From Clostridia bacterium (GTDB taxonomy: Bacteria > Bacillota > Clostridia > UBA1381), in contig CAAEKO010000028.1 of the NCBI GenBank assembly GCA_900756545.1, positions 1-15,436 on the forward strand: a stretch of 15,436 nucleotides of DNA, in the 5' to 3' direction. The translations under genes and the position numbers were made by a program. Of the stretch, positions 15,017 through 15,436 are shown piece after piece. Each line of letters opens with the position of its first letter. Position 1 is the stretch's first letter. The notes below the pieces were generated by a model. That model worked only from the letters and a program-made list of their open reading frames with translations, made no database searches and was not told the origin of the DNA.

Positions 15017-15211
15017 ATGTGTGATAAACAGAATAATTCGTTAGATAATTTGTTTGATGAAGCAGACCAAGGAATTTGCTCAAACGATATACAAAATAAT
15101 ATTGACCTTGGTTTAACAATTTTAAATGAGGGCTTAAATACTTTAACTCACGGTCTTAAAAGAAGTAACTTTACTTATGAAACAAGCGAAAAACACAAAA
15201 AGGACAACTAA
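15017..15211 (+). CDS. Small acidic protein of unknown function, partner of the membrane protein
   Basis: A 64-residue soluble protein with no recognised domain. It is Asn/Asp rich at the start (NNSLDNLFDEADQG), has a likely amphipathic helix at about 25-47 (IQNNIDLGLTILNEGLNTLT), and a basic tail ending in KHKKDN. The ATG at 15017 is preferred because GGAGG is nine bases upstream; the one at 15011 is only three bases from it. It follows the membrane protein by 17 bases and precedes a strong terminator, so the two form a closed two-gene unit. Size and pairing are compatible with an immunity/antitoxin or regulatory partner, but nothing in the sequence proves it. Confidence 0.65.
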   Translation: MCDKQNNSLDNLFDEADQGICSNDIQNNIDLGLTILNEGLNTLTHGLKRSNFTYETSEKHKKDN

Positions 15212-15216
15212 ACCTA

Positions 15217-15246
15217 CCGCTCCGTTTTTACGGAGCGGCATTTTAA
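15217..15246 (+). terminator. Terminator of the two-gene AT-rich operon
   Basis: CCGCTCCGT (15217-15225) pairs perfectly with ACGGAGCGG (15230-15238) around TTTT, then CATTTTAAT. It starts five bases after the stop codon of the small gene. Confidence 0.88.
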
Positions 15247-15295
15247 TAAAGAGTATTAAATAGGATTAAGAGTAGATTAAAATATATTTTTATAT

Positions 15296-15336
15296 CCCGT
15301 TCATCCCCTTTAGGGGTGGACGGAAAATCATACGGG
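15296..15336. other. GC-rich structured segment in AT-rich DNA
   Basis: CCGTTCATCCC (15297-15307) can pair with GGGGTGGACGG (15313-15323) with a few G-T pairs around a short loop, and the flanking CCCG (15296-15299) can instead pair with CGGG (15333-15336). On the minus strand ATATAAAAATATATTTT follows. It may be the terminator of a minus-strand gene entering from the right, or a structured DNA/RNA site of the accessory element. The remaining 15340-15436 is AT-rich and shows no full gene. Confidence 0.4.
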
Positions 15337-15436
15337 CATTTATGTATTTTATTACTTTATTAAATTAATACTTTATATATTTAGTATTTTATTATGTCTC
15401 TTTTTCCCTTGCGACTTGTCTCCCTCTGGTTTTTAA

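Noticed and set aside
15392..15436. End of a minus-strand gene (LKTRGRQVAREKET then stop)
   Set aside because: Plausible, but only 14 codons reach the window edge and another minus frame is also open there (ends RKGKRDIIKY), so neither can be supported.

Overview
The window reads as chromosomal DNA of an anaerobic Firmicute of class Clostridia, possibly an Oscillospirales-like gut lineage. The evidence is strong GGAGG-type ribosome binding sites, sigma-A-type promoters, a DNA polymerase I with a dead proofreading domain, CmpB-family and Amidase_6 proteins, a BirA-type biotin operator, and moderate GC with AT-rich accessory patches. This is inferred from family content; there is no 16S or other direct taxonomic marker.

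Layout. Positions 1-4440 hold a minus-strand housekeeping block read in the order ung, polA, coaE, then a lytic transglycosylase cut off by the window edge. A large set of nested inverted repeats sits between ung and polA. Positions 4478-5680 encode a membrane-anchored HtrA-fold protein with PDZ domain whose catalytic His and Ser are both replaced, so it looks like a pseudoprotease. Positions 5718-6850 are a small prophage relic: an orphan holin and, divergently, a decayed XRE-S24 (CI-like) repressor with six in-frame stops, closed by a strong terminator. Positions 6854-9450 carry a two-gene polymer O-acylation operon (MBOAT acyltransferase then SGNH-like partner), both with TTG starts. Positions 9504-10958 encode a fused double CmpB-type membrane protein, followed upstream by a CE7 acetyl esterase (11026-11985) and a cytosolic Amidase_6 protein (12070-12555).

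From 12720 rightward: a plus-strand HPr-kinase-like P-loop protein with a consensus promoter and terminator; a convergent bioY biotin transporter gene whose -35 box lies inside a BirA operator; and an initiator tRNA-fMet gene with consensus promoter and terminator. Right after the tRNA the DNA becomes distinctly AT-rich and contains an exact tandem 12-bp repeat, a two-gene module (a three-TM protein resembling small membrane effectors of defence systems, plus a 64-residue acidic partner), and a conserved-looking hairpin. This looks like the near edge of an accessory or integrative island at a tRNA hotspot; no integrase is seen within the window.

Best leads: the HtrA pseudoprotease, the two-gene module downstream of tRNA-fMet, and the stand-alone HPr-kinase-like protein.
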